Counted from the first letter of the stretch, positions 13,051 through 24,745 are shown. The stretch: 64,000 nt of DNA from Brasenia schreberi (GCA_036023115.1 JAYKKT010000086.1:14833501-14897500); one strand, 5' to 3'. Numbers and translations: made by a program. The notes: generated by a model from the letters alone, not told the origin.

Positions 13051-14594
13051 CATCTTCGTATTGAGCAAGTAAAGCACCCAATGCATTCACATGTATGGAA
13101 ACGTAAGGCAATAAAAGTTTTCCTTGCTTTGGAGGTTTTAAAAATTGAAGGATTTACCATAAATCTTTTAAAAGCTTTTCGGAAATCGATATTCCATTCA
13201 AATTTAAACCTTTTTTCCCAAAAGCTCATTGAGAGGTTCACATCTTTTTGCTAGATTGGACATCAATCTCCTGATAGCTCGGAATCAACCTTGGAGGCTT
13301 CGGATTTGACTCAAATTGGAGGGTGGAGACATGTCTATGATGGCTCAACACTTAGAGGGGTCGAGCTCAATGCCCCTTGGCTTAACACAAACCCTTTCCT
13401 AAACTTTTGCTTAATGGGTTTCATATTGGGTTCTAGGGGTAGACGATTTCATAATTTTTTGGTCTAGACCCGGTATGTGTTTATATGTCCATGCAAATAT
13501 AGGATTTCAAAAATGCAATGAATGATGTAAACATGCACATACTTTGGGTTAGACTCACTCCCTAAAAATCCCCTCCTATAGAGTTTAAAGATTTTTTTTC
13601 AAGTTAAGGATTCTATGAAATTCGAGATGCTCGGAGGTTTGATCTTCCTCATGGATGAGGGGGTCTTCCTCCTTGCTTTAATCATTCTCAAGAACTTAAT
13701 TTCTAGGGAAGTGCTAGGCAAGAGAGGGGGGGTGTGCACGATGGACTTAGCCGATTCTGGTTTGGGAGTATATACAATCTTTGGAAGAACTTGGAAAATG
13801 GGCTTTATACATGGCCAATGTTTTTGAAATTTTCAAATATTTCAATTTTTTTGTCTTTTTCAAAAACTAGAAGGATCAATATAAAAGACTTTCTTTTTGA
13901 AGTATTTTCTAAATAAAGAATAGGAGAATAAATATAAACAATTTCCTTTTTGGAATTTTCAGATTTTTCAAATGTTTTTGGATTTTTAAAGTTTTCCATT
14001 TTTTTTTGGTTTTTGAGAATATATAATTTTTTTGGATTTTTGGATAAAGAGGGATCTTCCATAAAACCTACAAAGAAAACTCTATGAATTAGACTCTAAA
14101 CAAGAGGTCTAAGCCATAGGTTTCGATTTTAGTGGGTTCTAGGGCACCTTTGACCCAATTGGTCTTAGGTGGTGGCTCAGGGGTATGGATGGGATGTATC
14201 CAAATCTATATCGACTCGGGTTAGGTATAGGTAGAATGAGTTCTAACCTACTTTGGCTGTGGGCTCCTAGACCTCGGTATGGTGTATACGCCATGTTTAA
14301 CATCATATTTCAAGGCTTCTTGAATTTTGAATTTTTTTTATAAAGTGGATGACCTTGGAATATGGAGTCGTCCATATCATGGATGTATACACGACTCATT
14401 TTAGGTAGGAGCTGAGAGGTATGGATGGTGGAAGGCTTGGGCTTCCACATGACCCTAGGTTTGGATGGCTTGGGAGGATTTGGCTTAGACTCTCTCAAGT
14501 GGTGGACAGTTTTGACATGGTCCCTAGGTTTGTTCATGTATGGTAGGGTTAGGTGTACCTAGGATGTCGATGCATGCCTTAGAAGTAACCATGT
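13051..14594. other. Tat element interior, no gene called
   Basis: The RT core and protease expected here are not readable. The sequence has T-rich, phenylalanine- and lysine-coding stretches on both strands and several short open frames without family motifs. Confidence 0.4.
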
Positions 14595-15053
14595 CTACCA
14601 TATTTTGAACTTTATTTTGATCTTGTTTTTTTTTTGAAATTCCTTTTCTTGGTGCGGGACATTCGGTGCACCTTGAAAATCCATATCCTTGGACAGATTT
14701 TGTGGGTATGTGGGTGCATGAGTGTGATTCGATGCATCCAATGTACATGAATGAATGATTGATCCTACACTAAGAAGGGGAGGATCGAGTACGGAGTTCA
14801 TAGGGGAATGAGATTCGGACATACCTTTTTCAAGCTTGTCTACCTTTTCATGGTGAGAGCAAGCATCTCTGAAATCATCCTTAAGTGACTCTAGCTCATT
14901 CATGGCTTCGAGCTCCTGTTGCTTCTTGAGGTCTTGGATTTTATCCTCCAAGCCTACGTGTGTGCAACACTCATCCTCTTGTGAAACTTGTGAGATATGT
15001 GGGGTATGTGAAGTGATGTGGATCTCATGCCTCACTCTGTTTGTGTTCCCCAA
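14595..15053 (-). CDS. Uncharacterised retrotransposon frame, 152 aa
   Basis: An open frame on the coding strand of the Tat element, downstream of the PBS and the first frame. The middle (about residues 33-80) is rich in Glu, Lys, Leu and Asp with a heptad-like spacing (LEDKIQDLKK, then LESLKDDF), so a coiled coil is likely. The C-terminus is lysine-rich. I see no zinc knuckle or gag signature. It may be the relic of a gag or an extra ORF1-type product. It lies within a decayed element, so translation is doubtful. Confidence 0.35.
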   Translation of the reverse strand: MGNTNRVRHEIHITSHTPHISQVSQEDECCTHVGLEDKIQDLKKQQELEAMNELESLKDDFRDACSHHEKVDKLEKGMSESHSPMNSVLDPPLLSVGSIIHSCTLDASNHTHAPTYPQNLSKDMDFQGAPNVPHQEKEFQKKNKIKIKFKIW

Positions 15054-15111
15054 AATGTGGACTTCATTTTCTAATTTTGGAATTTCAACTTTTTGATTTT
15101 CAAGTTTTTTT

Positions 15112-15531
15112 TTATTTTTGATTATTTTTTAATTTTTTTTGGTCTTTTGAAATATGAAAATCTTTTTTTGATTTTTCCATGGAAACTGGGGTGCTTGGGG
15201 GATGGGCAAGGTTAGATGATTCAAACTCAACCTTTGCTATATTTTTAGCCTCCTTTCCTTCATCGAATTTTGAGCTCAATTTGGTTTTCCGGGCATGATT
15301 TTTCTCTCTATGTACCCGAGATGAATTTTCTTGTGATCGATACGCCTTAGCCTTTTGGCTTAGAGCATCGATTTTCTTTTCTATTTTCCTCATCATTTCC
15401 CTTAGGGAAACAAGCTCTTCATCTTGGGTTTTAGAGGATTTAAAAACCCGTTTTGAAACATGCGATGAGGATTTCCTTGGCTTATTTTCAAATGAATTAT
15501 CCATCGACATTGTTTTCAAAAATTTAAGCAC
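15112..15531 (-). CDS. Uncharacterised retrotransposon frame, 139 aa, next to the PBS
   Basis: The first open frame after the PBS of the Tat element (about 95 bp downstream). It is highly basic (many Lys, Arg, Ser) with a helical stretch at residues 38-63 (ELVSLREMMRKIEKKIDALS) and no Cys-His knuckle. Position and charge suggest a gag-derived nucleic-acid-binding segment, but similarity cannot be claimed. The in-frame Met at residue 9 (MSMDNSF) is an alternative start. Confidence 0.4.
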   Translation of the reverse strand: MLKFLKTMSMDNSFENKPRKSSSHVSKRVFKSSKTQDEELVSLREMMRKIEKKIDALSQKAKAYRSQENSSRVHREKNHARKTKLSSKFDEGKEAKNIAKVEFESSNLAHPPSTPVSMEKSKKDFHISKDQKKLKNNQK

Positions 15532-15603
15532 AAGTTAAAAATTAACACCACGATCTTGGAATTGAAAATTTTTCACGTAAGACTTGAAATTTCTTAAGAC
15601 TCG

Positions 15604-15622
15604 AGTCCCACCGAGCGTGCCA
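15604..15622 (-). other. Primer binding site of the Tat element
   Basis: The minus strand reads TGGCACGCTCGGTGGGAC four bases beyond the inner edge of the 5' LTR. It starts with TGG, the complement of a tRNA CCA end, and continues into a T-arm-like segment (GGGACTCGA). The tRNA species was not assigned. Confidence 0.7.
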
Positions 15623-15626
15623 ATTC

Positions 15627-17987
15627 TGTAGACACAAAATTTTTCACTCCAAGCCTATGTAGAGACTTGAAACGATAATTTCTTATCTACACGATGCGCG
15701 AGTGTGCCAGCTAGTTTGCAAAAATTAGCAAAGTTTTAATGAAATCTGACTTTTTGGCAATTGTGGCTAAGCGGGCTCTTTTTGCTTTAGGTCTTCTTGA
15801 ATCGATGCTCAAGGGTCAGCCTAAGCGCTTAGAAATTTCAAAACTACAGGTAAAAGACTCCAATTCAAGGGAAGATTTGGTATTTTTCAAAGAAGGAATG
15901 AGTGTACTTTTATTTAAACTTTTGAAGTGAACAAGTCCTGAAAAACTAAATGTTCTGTTTTCAGGCATTGTTTCTCGAAATCAATCTCAATGTCTTACAA
16001 AACTCCAAAAATCACCAAATTTTTACAGGACTTAGCTTGTGATGTGAGGATCTATAGCTACAGATCTCAATTAAGAGTTGTATTGAAGCAGAATTAAATC
16101 AATGAAGTACCTCTACTTAGATACCCAGAATTGTCCTATCACAAAAATACAAGGGCTCAAAGATGAGCCTCTATCTTGGTGATATGAGTTCCAAATTTAG
16201 TAAAATTTGAAAGCTATTAATGACAACTTTCCAATGAATCAAAATTCATCAGATTTGGATGCATACAGACAGAGTTATGGAATAAAAACCCAAGATCTGT
16301 TGCAGGAAAACAGAATGTTCAGATAGGGGATAGGTGTATTAACTCAATTTTGCATAATTTTACTTACATAGTTGTACAACCCTAAAATTCTTGAAAATTT
16401 TATTAAGAGTGGGCTTATGTGTGTAGAATGTGTGGACAAAATTTTGGATTAATTGAAGCAGGGATTCGAGAATTAAAAATATAGCAAGCAACGTATGCAG
16501 AAATGCGAAAGTTCAGTTTCAGATTTTTAAGAACATACATGATGCAAACTCACCCGAAATAAAATTGCAACAACACAACTTCATGAATTAAAGTGCTTAA
16601 TGTAAAGGAATTAAAATATTTATATAAGCTTAAGCATAGAGGGGGTAGAGAGTATAGAGTGTTTATAGAATATATTGGGGTAGAATCGCATAATTAAACA
16701 CATAGAGTGCGTGTGTGTGAGTGAAAATTCAGCAAGATAATGGAAATTTATCAAATCTAATCACTATTACAACGTGGGGAGAGACAATGCTCCATTAATA
16801 CAACCCTATTTCAATTGAATCAATGTAAAATAAGGATTAAGAACAAAGGATGAAATACTTACAGAATTTGCATCCAATCAGTCGGAATTCCAACAGTCGA
16901 ATCCGACCTCCTCCTTTCTTTCAAATCTCTCAAACTCTATGGCACTCAATAGCTAAGACTACCCCACCCTCTTTCCCTCTTTCTTAAGCCTCTTACAGCC
17001 CATGACCCACCTTGTGCAACACCTCATTTCTCAGCCCAAGATCAACCCTTGTCTCCCCTAGCTAGCTCCCAATTGATAAAAGATAGAAAGTATTCCAAGA
17101 TCCCCCCCCCCTTGACCCTATTTATAGGCCAAGGGGCTAGTTCTAGTCCCTTATTTGGGGCGGGTTGGATCAGCTTAATGTCTTGTTTGAAACCCATTTG
17201 AGTGGTCCCCTCCATGATGGAATGGACGAGCCCCATGTGGGCTGGTTCTATTTGGATCGGCCTTGGACTTGATCCAATTGGATGCCTCCTTTGGCTTGTC
17301 TGGCCCATGATGGTGTGAGATTGACTTGTCTTAGCTCGATCACATGATGACCGCTTGATGATGCTTTGATTGCAAACCATGTCATTTGATTAAATATGAT
17401 CTTCCCCGGTCATGTATCTGATTTGGATTGCCTTCATCCATCATGATCTCAGCTCACTTTGGGTGCACTCCTCTTGACCGGCCAAGCATGACATGGGCTT
17501 GATATTTTGCCTTAATCATATGAACTGGTCGTGGCCTTACAAATTCAATTTCATAAACTAAATTTCCTCCATGATAATTGATCCAATCTTGTCCATGCAT
17601 TTGAAATTGAGTTGTCTTGATCCATGTGATGAAGTTTGATTTGATCCACATTTCTGGCCCAATCCACCTGTAGTCTTTTTATGTTTCTAATAGACTTCAA
17701 TCTTCATATCTTACTTGATTTATCCAGATAGGCTCTTGACTCGGTTCTTTCTTCACTTTTTGGAATTGGTCTTGATCCGGATTTAGATTGGGTCTCACCT
17801 GTTCGTTTGATTTGTTTTGTAATCCATGGGCTTTTTAACTTGAATTTAAAACCTTTATTTTGAAACATTCCCAAAAAGACTTAACTTTAAAAAGTTAGGG
17901 TTTTCGAATTTAAAGGTTCATGAAGGCTTTAAATTGACTTTCGAAATTTAGGAGTTTTGAAAACATTTTAAATTTTGGGTGTTTACA
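15627..17987 (-). repeat. Right LTR (5' LTR of the minus-strand Tat element)
   Basis: 2361 bp, partner of 8055-10445. On the minus strand it begins TGTAAACACCC and ends GTGTCTACA. The same family start and end motifs recur in the solo LTR at 38986-42109. Confidence 0.93.
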
Positions 17988-17992
17988 GATAT
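17988..17992. repeat. Target-site duplication GATAT, right
   Basis: Pairs with 8050-8054. Confidence 0.9.
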
Positions 17993-18315
17993 CAAACGAT
18001 TGAATGGGTCCCTAGGAATCCGATTGTGTGTATCTCGATTGTCACGCACTCAGTGTGCTCGAGAAGACGAGGAGGTTGCATTAATGCTACTTCTAAAAAA
18101 AATAAAGAAAAAACAACAACCATATGATTGATTTATGAAACCATCTTTGACTACAAATGCTTATTTATAGACTACTTTTAGTGAAATAGTTGAATATATA
18201 CCGATCTCTTCGAATGTGATTCCTACTAACTCCCCACTTATGTTCATGCCACTCTTTTTACTGCCACACTGATTGAGAGATATTAAATGACCCCATAACC
18301 CATACTTTAAGATCA
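17993..18315. other. Right part of the unidentified insertion in RTE copy A
   Basis: Continues 8001-8049 once the Tat element and one GATAT are removed. It contains an A-rich tract near 18096-18118 and a TTTATAG motif, but no family was recognised. Confidence 0.5.
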
Positions 18316-19199
18316 ACTCGAGGTAATGGGAACATATTTATTTGAAGTGAATATTAGATTATATCAAGGATCAACATTAAGTCCATATTTATTTATATTG
18401 GTCATTAACGAGTTAACAAAACATATTCAAGACAAAATATATTGGTGTGTGTTATTTGTGGATGATATCGTGTTAGTGTATGAGTCTAAGGAAAAAATTG
18501 ATAGGAAATTAGAAGTATAAAAAGAACTATTAGAAAGTAAATATTTTCTACATCGTAGAACAAAGACAGAATATATAAAATGCAAGTTTGATCATTTAGT
18601 TACTTCAGATATAAAAATTAATATCGATACACATTACATCTCTCATAAGAAAAGTTTAAATGCTTAGGGTCAATTTTTCATAGCGATGGAAAAACTAATT
18701 GAGATATTACGCATAAAATTAATGTAGATGGGTTAAAATAGAGAAGTGCATTCTATGTAACAAGAAGATATTATTAAAGTTGAGAGGTAAATATTATAGT
18801 GCAATAATTAGACTCATTATGTTTTATAGGTTTAAATGTTGGGTAATTAATTATGAATATCTAGAAAAGATATTCGTGATAGAAATGAAGATGTTGGATG
18901 GATGAGTAATAATATAAGAAAAGACCGTATATATAAAGTTATTACAAAAAAATTTGAAGTAGCACTCATAGATGATAAAATAAGGAAAATCATTTATGAT
19001 AGTTTGAATACATAAAAAATGATCAAGAAAGTTCCAATAAGTTGTGGAAAGTTCAAGGAGAGAAGAAGGCCACAAAAGTGATGGAAGAAAACAATAAAGA
19101 ATTATTTAACTTATATTGAGTTAACCGATAGCATGACTATGTAATCAACAAATCCATATAGCGACCCATGTATGGGAAAAAGCTTTGTTGTTGTTGTTA
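18316..19199 (+). mobile_element. RTE-clade LINE fragment, right part of copy A
   Basis: Resumes the reverse transcriptase cut at 8000. It reads [18 protein letters not shown], then the catalytic motif with FVDDIVL (FADDIVL in other copies), [11 protein letters not shown], and a C-terminal tail. It ends in the family 3' terminus, a GGGAAAA-type motif followed by TTGTTGTTGTT at about 19188-19199. Several stops and frameshifts mark it as dead. Confidence 0.88.
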
Positions 19200-19923
19200 G
19201 ACCTAACTTAAGCTTCAGAGGAAGTCCCCAAGATGCATCTCCAGCCTCCTACAATGGTTTGTGACCACATGATCACAAAGTCAGCTTTGAAAACTCGGTA
19301 AATCTGTGATTCGAACTCGAGGACACCTGGCGACAATAATGTTCGTTTGTTTTATGGTTATGATGCAAAACTTGCATTATTTTCATTCAAGAGCATCACA
19401 TCAATGTCGCCTGAAACCACATCCAAGTTTTCTAATTTCAGCGATTCGATGGTGGAAGAGGACGGCCATATTACAACCAAGTATTTTGAAGATACCGAAA
19501 CACAATTTAAGTATTTTAGAGATACTGAAATGCAATTTACCAAGTTTGCCACACTATATATTTTCTTTACCATCTTGTGAGGCCAAGGCTCTAGAGCAAG
19601 CTATCTTGGAATCTCATATTAAGTATGAGATATGTTCATTCAATTCATGCAAAGCACTTGGTATGATGGGCTTAAATTGCAAGCGCTTCAAACTTCCTCG
19701 CTACATGACAACAATGTATTGAGCTAGAAATGTGACATGAATTTGCAATTTCAAATTAAATTATTAGGTTGTGTATCATTGACAGAAAGCTCAAGCCCAA
19801 GTAAAAGAATAAACCTCATAGATACAGAAATAGGCATTGCATATATAACCAATCAAGTAATTCCACGGCCCAGAACAGGGAGTTGAATCAGCAGACACGT
19901 TTCCAACCAGCCTATGGGCATCG
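19200..19923. other. 3' flank of the kinase gene, unassigned
   Basis: Contains overlapping open frames (plus 19306-19722 and 19347-19580, minus 19358-19573). In one plus frame a short repeated phrase appears twice (KYFEDTETQF and KYFRDTEMQF). No family was recognised. The 3' UTR of the minus-strand kinase must lie in the right part of this interval. Confidence 0.35.
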
Positions 19924-22900
19924 TCATTCGATTACTGTAGGAGCATTTCTCGGGATCTCCGTTGTTACCTGGAGGGGTTCTAAGAACTCAACAACATCTC
20001 TCATTAGAGGGCGTGCCTTTGGGTTCGGATTCAAACAGTGGTAGGCGAGCATTGCAGCCTTATGCGCATTTCTTGCTGGATAGTTCCCTTCCATCCTTGG
20101 GTCTAGGATGCTGAGCATACGCTTTCTCTCTTTCAAGAATGGTCTGGCCCAATCAGCTAAATGTTGCTCTTTGTTTGGCCTCTTCTTGTCGAGCGACCGT
20201 CTGCCAGTAAGCAGTTCCAGGAGAACAACACCAAAACTGTAAACATCACTTCTTGCAGTAAGATGGCCTGCATCAAATCAGCTCGGTTGGTCTTTCTTTT
20301 ACATGGCATTAGCAGTAAGAGCAAACTCATTACATGGGAAATCAAATCCAGGAATTCTCCAAAGAGACGCTGACCTTTAGAACGACAACTTCATCGACAA
20401 TAATAACAATGATATTCACAAGTCTCGTCAAACACAAAGTTGCAAGACACTCATAGCAAAGTCCAGCTTTGTGTTGCATAATCTCCTTCAAGGTCGTATA
20501 TAAAGGTCTTACGTCGGCCACAATTTTAACATGTCTAGAAATGAATGAACAAGATTCAGGATTCTGAAATTTATATGGAAAGGTTGTGGATTCTAGCTGC
20601 GTACTGTGACATACCCATGTCTTTATGGAAAAATTGGAGAGAAATGCTAAGCACGTAATTGCGAGGCCATGCCCAAGAAGATAACTTTAGATTGTTTATA
20701 CTCGTTTTATCAGCATATATTGTGAAGGAAATGATCTTGGAGGCTAGAGAAGCCTTTAGACAAATATGATACTTCACACAAGGGCCAGCGTATTGCCGCG
20801 TGAATGTGTACGGTACTGGAATTTCTTTACACTTTATCATGGTTAAAGGCAGAAGAACGGATCGTACATCAAGGGAAAAGGAAGCCAAGAAGTAGACCAC
20901 AACCTTGTCATTTCTCAACTACAAGACGCTATGACTCCATATCAGAACCCTGACTTGAGAGAAATGTCCAAGTTTCTGTAGCCATTCAATGAGTTATTCC
21001 CCAACTTTCCAATATAAACACAAGCAAAGGACCCCAACGGAATAAACCTGCTGCCAAGAAGAAAGACTTGGTGGACCAAGATGCTAGAGGCTCCCGACCC
21101 AACCAGTTATAACTGCATAGTACTATGGGAATCTTAGTTGCGCCCACATGTGATTCATTTTTGTATTCTATAAATAGAAACAACACTGAATTCGAAAGGA
21201 AAGAGGATTTGTTTCTTTATCTGTGCTTCTAATAGATGTTATTTTTATCAGGCTCCTCCCGTTTCTATCTCTCAAAGGTAATAAATCTAACTCACCTCTC
21301 TTTCTGATTTTTTTGTCAAACATAATTCACTTTCTATCTCTGAAGGGTATGTTCTCCAACCTAATATCGACTATAAACAGAGTATGGAAACAAGATTCCT
21401 GCTAGATAGACATGGCAGGATGAAAGCAAGGAAGGCTGGTAGCAGTCCAACAGAGACAAGTGGCCAGAAACAGATGATAAGGAAACCGTTAAGTTGGATC
21501 TTCCACACTGAATTTAATTCCATAAATGTTTTATCCTGTTGCTATGCTGCATTCACAAAGAACACCTTCCATTTCATCAGCAGCATTTTCTCCATTATGT
21601 TTCTACATGGATGGGTTAGCATGTCTAGCTGTTGAACCAGGCACTACTGGACTTCTTGACCAAGTTCCAGGATGTCCTTTCTCTAGCTCTCTGGAAACTC
21701 TGCCAACAATCAGCCTCAACATCATTGTACTCTGGTTTTAAGTTTGTCACAGTTAATGAAAACTTCCTGGATGGAACCAACATTAGTTAATTATACTTTT
21801 GGATGCAAAGGGAAGCTTCATTCAGTGGTATGGCTAACCTATGAACCTCAAGTAAAGGAACTTAAATAATATCTTGGTAGGGTAGCTTTTATGATACAAA
21901 TTGTTCCAGAGTATCATCATATTCTGCAAAATTTTGATTTTGGGCAGGACGGGTGTGGTTCTTAAGGGTGTTGCTCAAATTAAGTTTGCATAACGGGTGT
22001 TGTTCTTAAGGGTGTTGCTCAAATTAAGTTTGCATAAAGCTACATCCAAACGTTTTTGTCTATCTAAGCTGTTTTGAGTAGTTCGATACTCAACTACCAA
22101 CAGTCTGCTTCTGTTATTATTTAGGATACTTAGTAAAGCTCTCCATTTGTTATTTATGGAAAACAAATACGTACATATAAATGTAGTCTCTCAGGATAAG
22201 GGTAACAGAAGTGTAAAAGAATTCCAAGATCCAGCTTAGGAAGATGAAATAAAGTTACATGAATCATAATTGTGAGTTGTTAGATCATATGAGGTCTACA
22301 ACCATCATCTTAGTAAACATGAGCACCAAATTATATTGCTTAAAACTATAAAAAGTGTATGATGAACGGATCTTGCAAGTAATGACGCAGTACCTGTCAT
22401 CATATACTCAGGAGCAGCATAACCATAAGTTCCCATAATTCGAGTAGAAACGTGAGATTTATCCCCAACCGGTCCATCTTTTGCAAGTCCAAAATCAGAC
22501 AACTTGGCATTGTAGTCCTGAAATAGTATCATGTTGCCAAATGTAGCAAAGCAATATGAGGTAAACCAACATGAAATTTTGTGAATCAATATCCATTTCA
22601 AAGTACAATAAACACAAGCAAATCACTCACCGCATCGAGTAAGATGTTGGATGCTTTGAAATCTCGAAAGATAACCGGCTTTTCAGCTTCATGGAGGTAA
22701 GCTAGTCCTCTTGCTGCTCCTAAAGCAATCTTCATCCTAGCAGCCCATGATAGCGGAAGTAAAATTCCTGCAGTTATATAAATGGTTAACCTAATGAAAA
22801 ATACTCACAGATAGATGCTCGTACAATCAACTTGGCAATTGAAGGCGCTTCTTAACATTAATATAATGAAAGTTTGTACAAGAAACTCAGCAACTGAAGA

Positions 22901-24745
22901 GACAGCATGACATAAAGTTGACAAAATGAGAACAGCAAGGTAGTTGGAACCATTTCTAATAACTAGTTCATTGTCATAGGAACGCTTTTATGTTACAAAG
23001 ACACTTCTATCAGTATGCAGGTCCCATGCTGGACAATCTGGTACCCGTCCGTATTTCTCCCATGTTCGCCTCAGTGCCACCTATTTAACATATTTTTGAA
23101 TGTTATGCCACTAAGACGCTTCACAAATATTTGGCCAATTATTACTTTATTATTGAATTAACTTATGAAAATGGTAGGAAATGAAGACTCACCTGTTTAC
23201 ATTTTCTGATTTATTTATAGTTGCCAATAGTTTAGTAGGATATTATCAATAACATATATGCATACATATAAAATGTTACTTATATAGCCACTTAACAGCA
23301 CCCAAGAATTTTGAAAATTATGTACTGCATCCGTGCCTGCACCTGTACCGATGAAACATAGCTTATAACCATGCAACATTGATGAACTTGGGGCATAATC
23401 CATTACAACGATGAGCGCTAGCGTCAGTTTTTGACAGGCATTTGCATGACCATGTAGCCCAACCATGAAAGAAGAGGAAACAAGAAACAACTTTGAATGT
23501 CCCCATACCAAAATTTAGCATAAAAAGTGTAGGTGACTGAAGAAAATTACTTGAAAACAAACAGTTTTCCACGCTACCACGAGACATGAACTCATAAATT
23601 AGAACTCTGTGTTCTTCCTCACAGCAGTATCCAACAAGTTTCACCAAATTCGGGTGTGAAAGTTGCCCTAGAAAGATCACTTCTGCCTGCAAATTCAAAA
23701 GGCTGACCAGATTAGCACACTAAGCAGTTATTTATTTATCTTATCATTCTTAAAGCCGACCCCATCTAGTATGGGAAAAGGCTTAGTTGTTGGTGTTGTA
23801 TCTTATCATTCTTAAATTTATTCTTGAAAGATGCAGCTCAATTAGAAACATACCAGCCATTCTCTGTGACCTTGGAAGCTTTTCTCTCCATCATGAACCT
23901 TCATAGCAACCTCCAGAAGTTCCATCCCTGGCCTCAAATCCTTTTTGATGTACCCTCTGTAGACATGTCCAAATCCACCACCACCTAAAATGCGCTCCCT
24001 CTTAAAATTTTCAGTAATTATCTTCAGCTCAATGAATGTGAACACGACCAAAAGGTTGGCAGCTGAATTCCCTCGTAAATGCTCTATTTCTTTCGGGTCA
24101 ACAGGGTAAATATCACTATTATTTCTTTCTGCTTCCTGATTTTCGCCGACTTTTGAGGATTCTGCCAAGAGAAATCACTTTGAGCACTAGATGGTGGAGG
24201 TGGGAGAAAAAAGCAGACTAATTCCCTCTAAATCAAGCAAATACTTCGGACCAAAAAGTTCAAACCTTGTAAAACAATAAAGACCAGAAAATGTAAAAAA
24301 TAACTTTGCAGTTCGTCCTCGATCAAAGAAATTAATTGCAATACCAAGATCAGTAAAAGTCTAGCTTTAATCCGACTAATCTAATCTCATCTAAGATAGA
24401 CCAGAACATAAGCAATCATGGTGACGAATCTGAGCTATATTAAACAAACCTAAGAGAGAGAAAGAGAGGGAGAGGGAGAGAGAAAAACCTCAATTTGATA
24501 CTTACAGAGCAAAGGAAATAATGTTTCAGAATAACTGAATTATAACTTTTTTCTATTCATAAAACCAACTAAAAACACATGCGCATGCAGAGAGAGAGAG
24601 AGTACACAATTATCCTCAGTTCAGAACCAAAAAGAAAGGAAGCAGCAAGGTTTTTCTGGAACACGAGCTAAGAGAGCTCACCGGATATTGGGTCAGAAAT
24701 TATACAGAAAAGGTAGGAACTCAACCCGGCACAACAGTTCCCCAT
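19924..24745 (-). CDS. PBL16: PBL16-like receptor-like cytoplasmic kinase (RLCK-VII), six exons
   Basis: A Ser/Thr protein kinase with coding exons 24682-24745, 23854-24161, 23551-23686, 22631-22767, 22394-22517 and 19924-20267. All introns are GT-AG and the sum is 1113 nt (370 codons plus stop). The N-terminus MGNCC offers Gly2 for N-myristoylation and Cys4/Cys5 for palmitoylation, so plasma-membrane attachment is predicted. The Gly-rich loop GGGGFG is at 81-86, the ATP-binding Lys is K109 (VAMK), the helix-C Glu is E126, the catalytic loop is R204-D205 in [11 protein letters not shown] is at 223-225 and APE at 250-252. S236, S239 and T240 sit in the activation segment. The GGGGFG loop, VHDGE, SVEN and [14 protein letters not shown] wording fits Arabidopsis PBL16 better than other PBLs, recalled from family knowledge. 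The family acts downstream of surface receptors in immunity. The usual Tyr before RDF is Phe here. No breaks were seen. Confidence 0.9.
20268..22393 (-). other. Intron 5 of the PBL16-like gene (2.1 kb)
   Basis: The donor at 22393 reads GTACTGC and the acceptor at 20268-20270 reads CAG. It splits the Gly codon of the [11 protein letters not shown] junction. It holds a 44-bp tandem duplication but no recognisable transposon. Open frames within it on either strand carry no family motif. Confidence 0.8.
21949..22036. repeat. 44-bp tandem duplication in intron 5
   Basis: Two adjacent 44-bp units (21949-21992 and 21993-22036) differ at one position (GTGTGG versus GTGTTG near the start). The high identity points to a recent duplication. 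Confidence 0.9.
23755..23798 (+). mobile_element. 44-bp RTE LINE 3' end with perfect target duplication
   Basis: Consists only of the 3' terminus of the local RTE family (GCCGACCCCATCTAGTATGG, then AAAAGGCTTAG and a TTGTTGG-type tail). It is flanked by an identical 18-bp direct repeat at 23737-23754 and 23799-23816 (TATCTTATCATTCTTAAA). It is an extreme 5'-truncated retroposition event in intron 2 of the kinase gene, opposite to the gene's direction. Confidence 0.93.

Larger units (their letters stand above)
8055..17987 (-). mobile_element. Ty3/gypsy Tat-lineage LTR retrotransposon, internally deleted
   Basis: Two direct repeats of about 2.4 kb (8055-10445 and 15627-17987) begin TGTAGACAC and end in ACA on the plus strand. 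They are flanked by the GATAT duplication. A tRNA-complementary PBS next to the right LTR, a purine tract next to the left LTR and the sense of the RNase H remnant all place the element on the minus strand. The LTRs differ at about 5-7% of positions over the first 160 aligned bases, so the insertion is old. The interior is 5.2 kb and keeps two open frames and a partial RT-RNase H region. I see no protease, integrase or reverse-transcriptase core, so the copy depends on others. Confidence 0.9.

Noticed and set aside
20571..21186. Minus-strand frames of 66-115 codons inside the kinase gene
   Set aside because: They lie in intron 5 and show no similarity to any family; splice phases of the kinase exclude them from its coding sequence.
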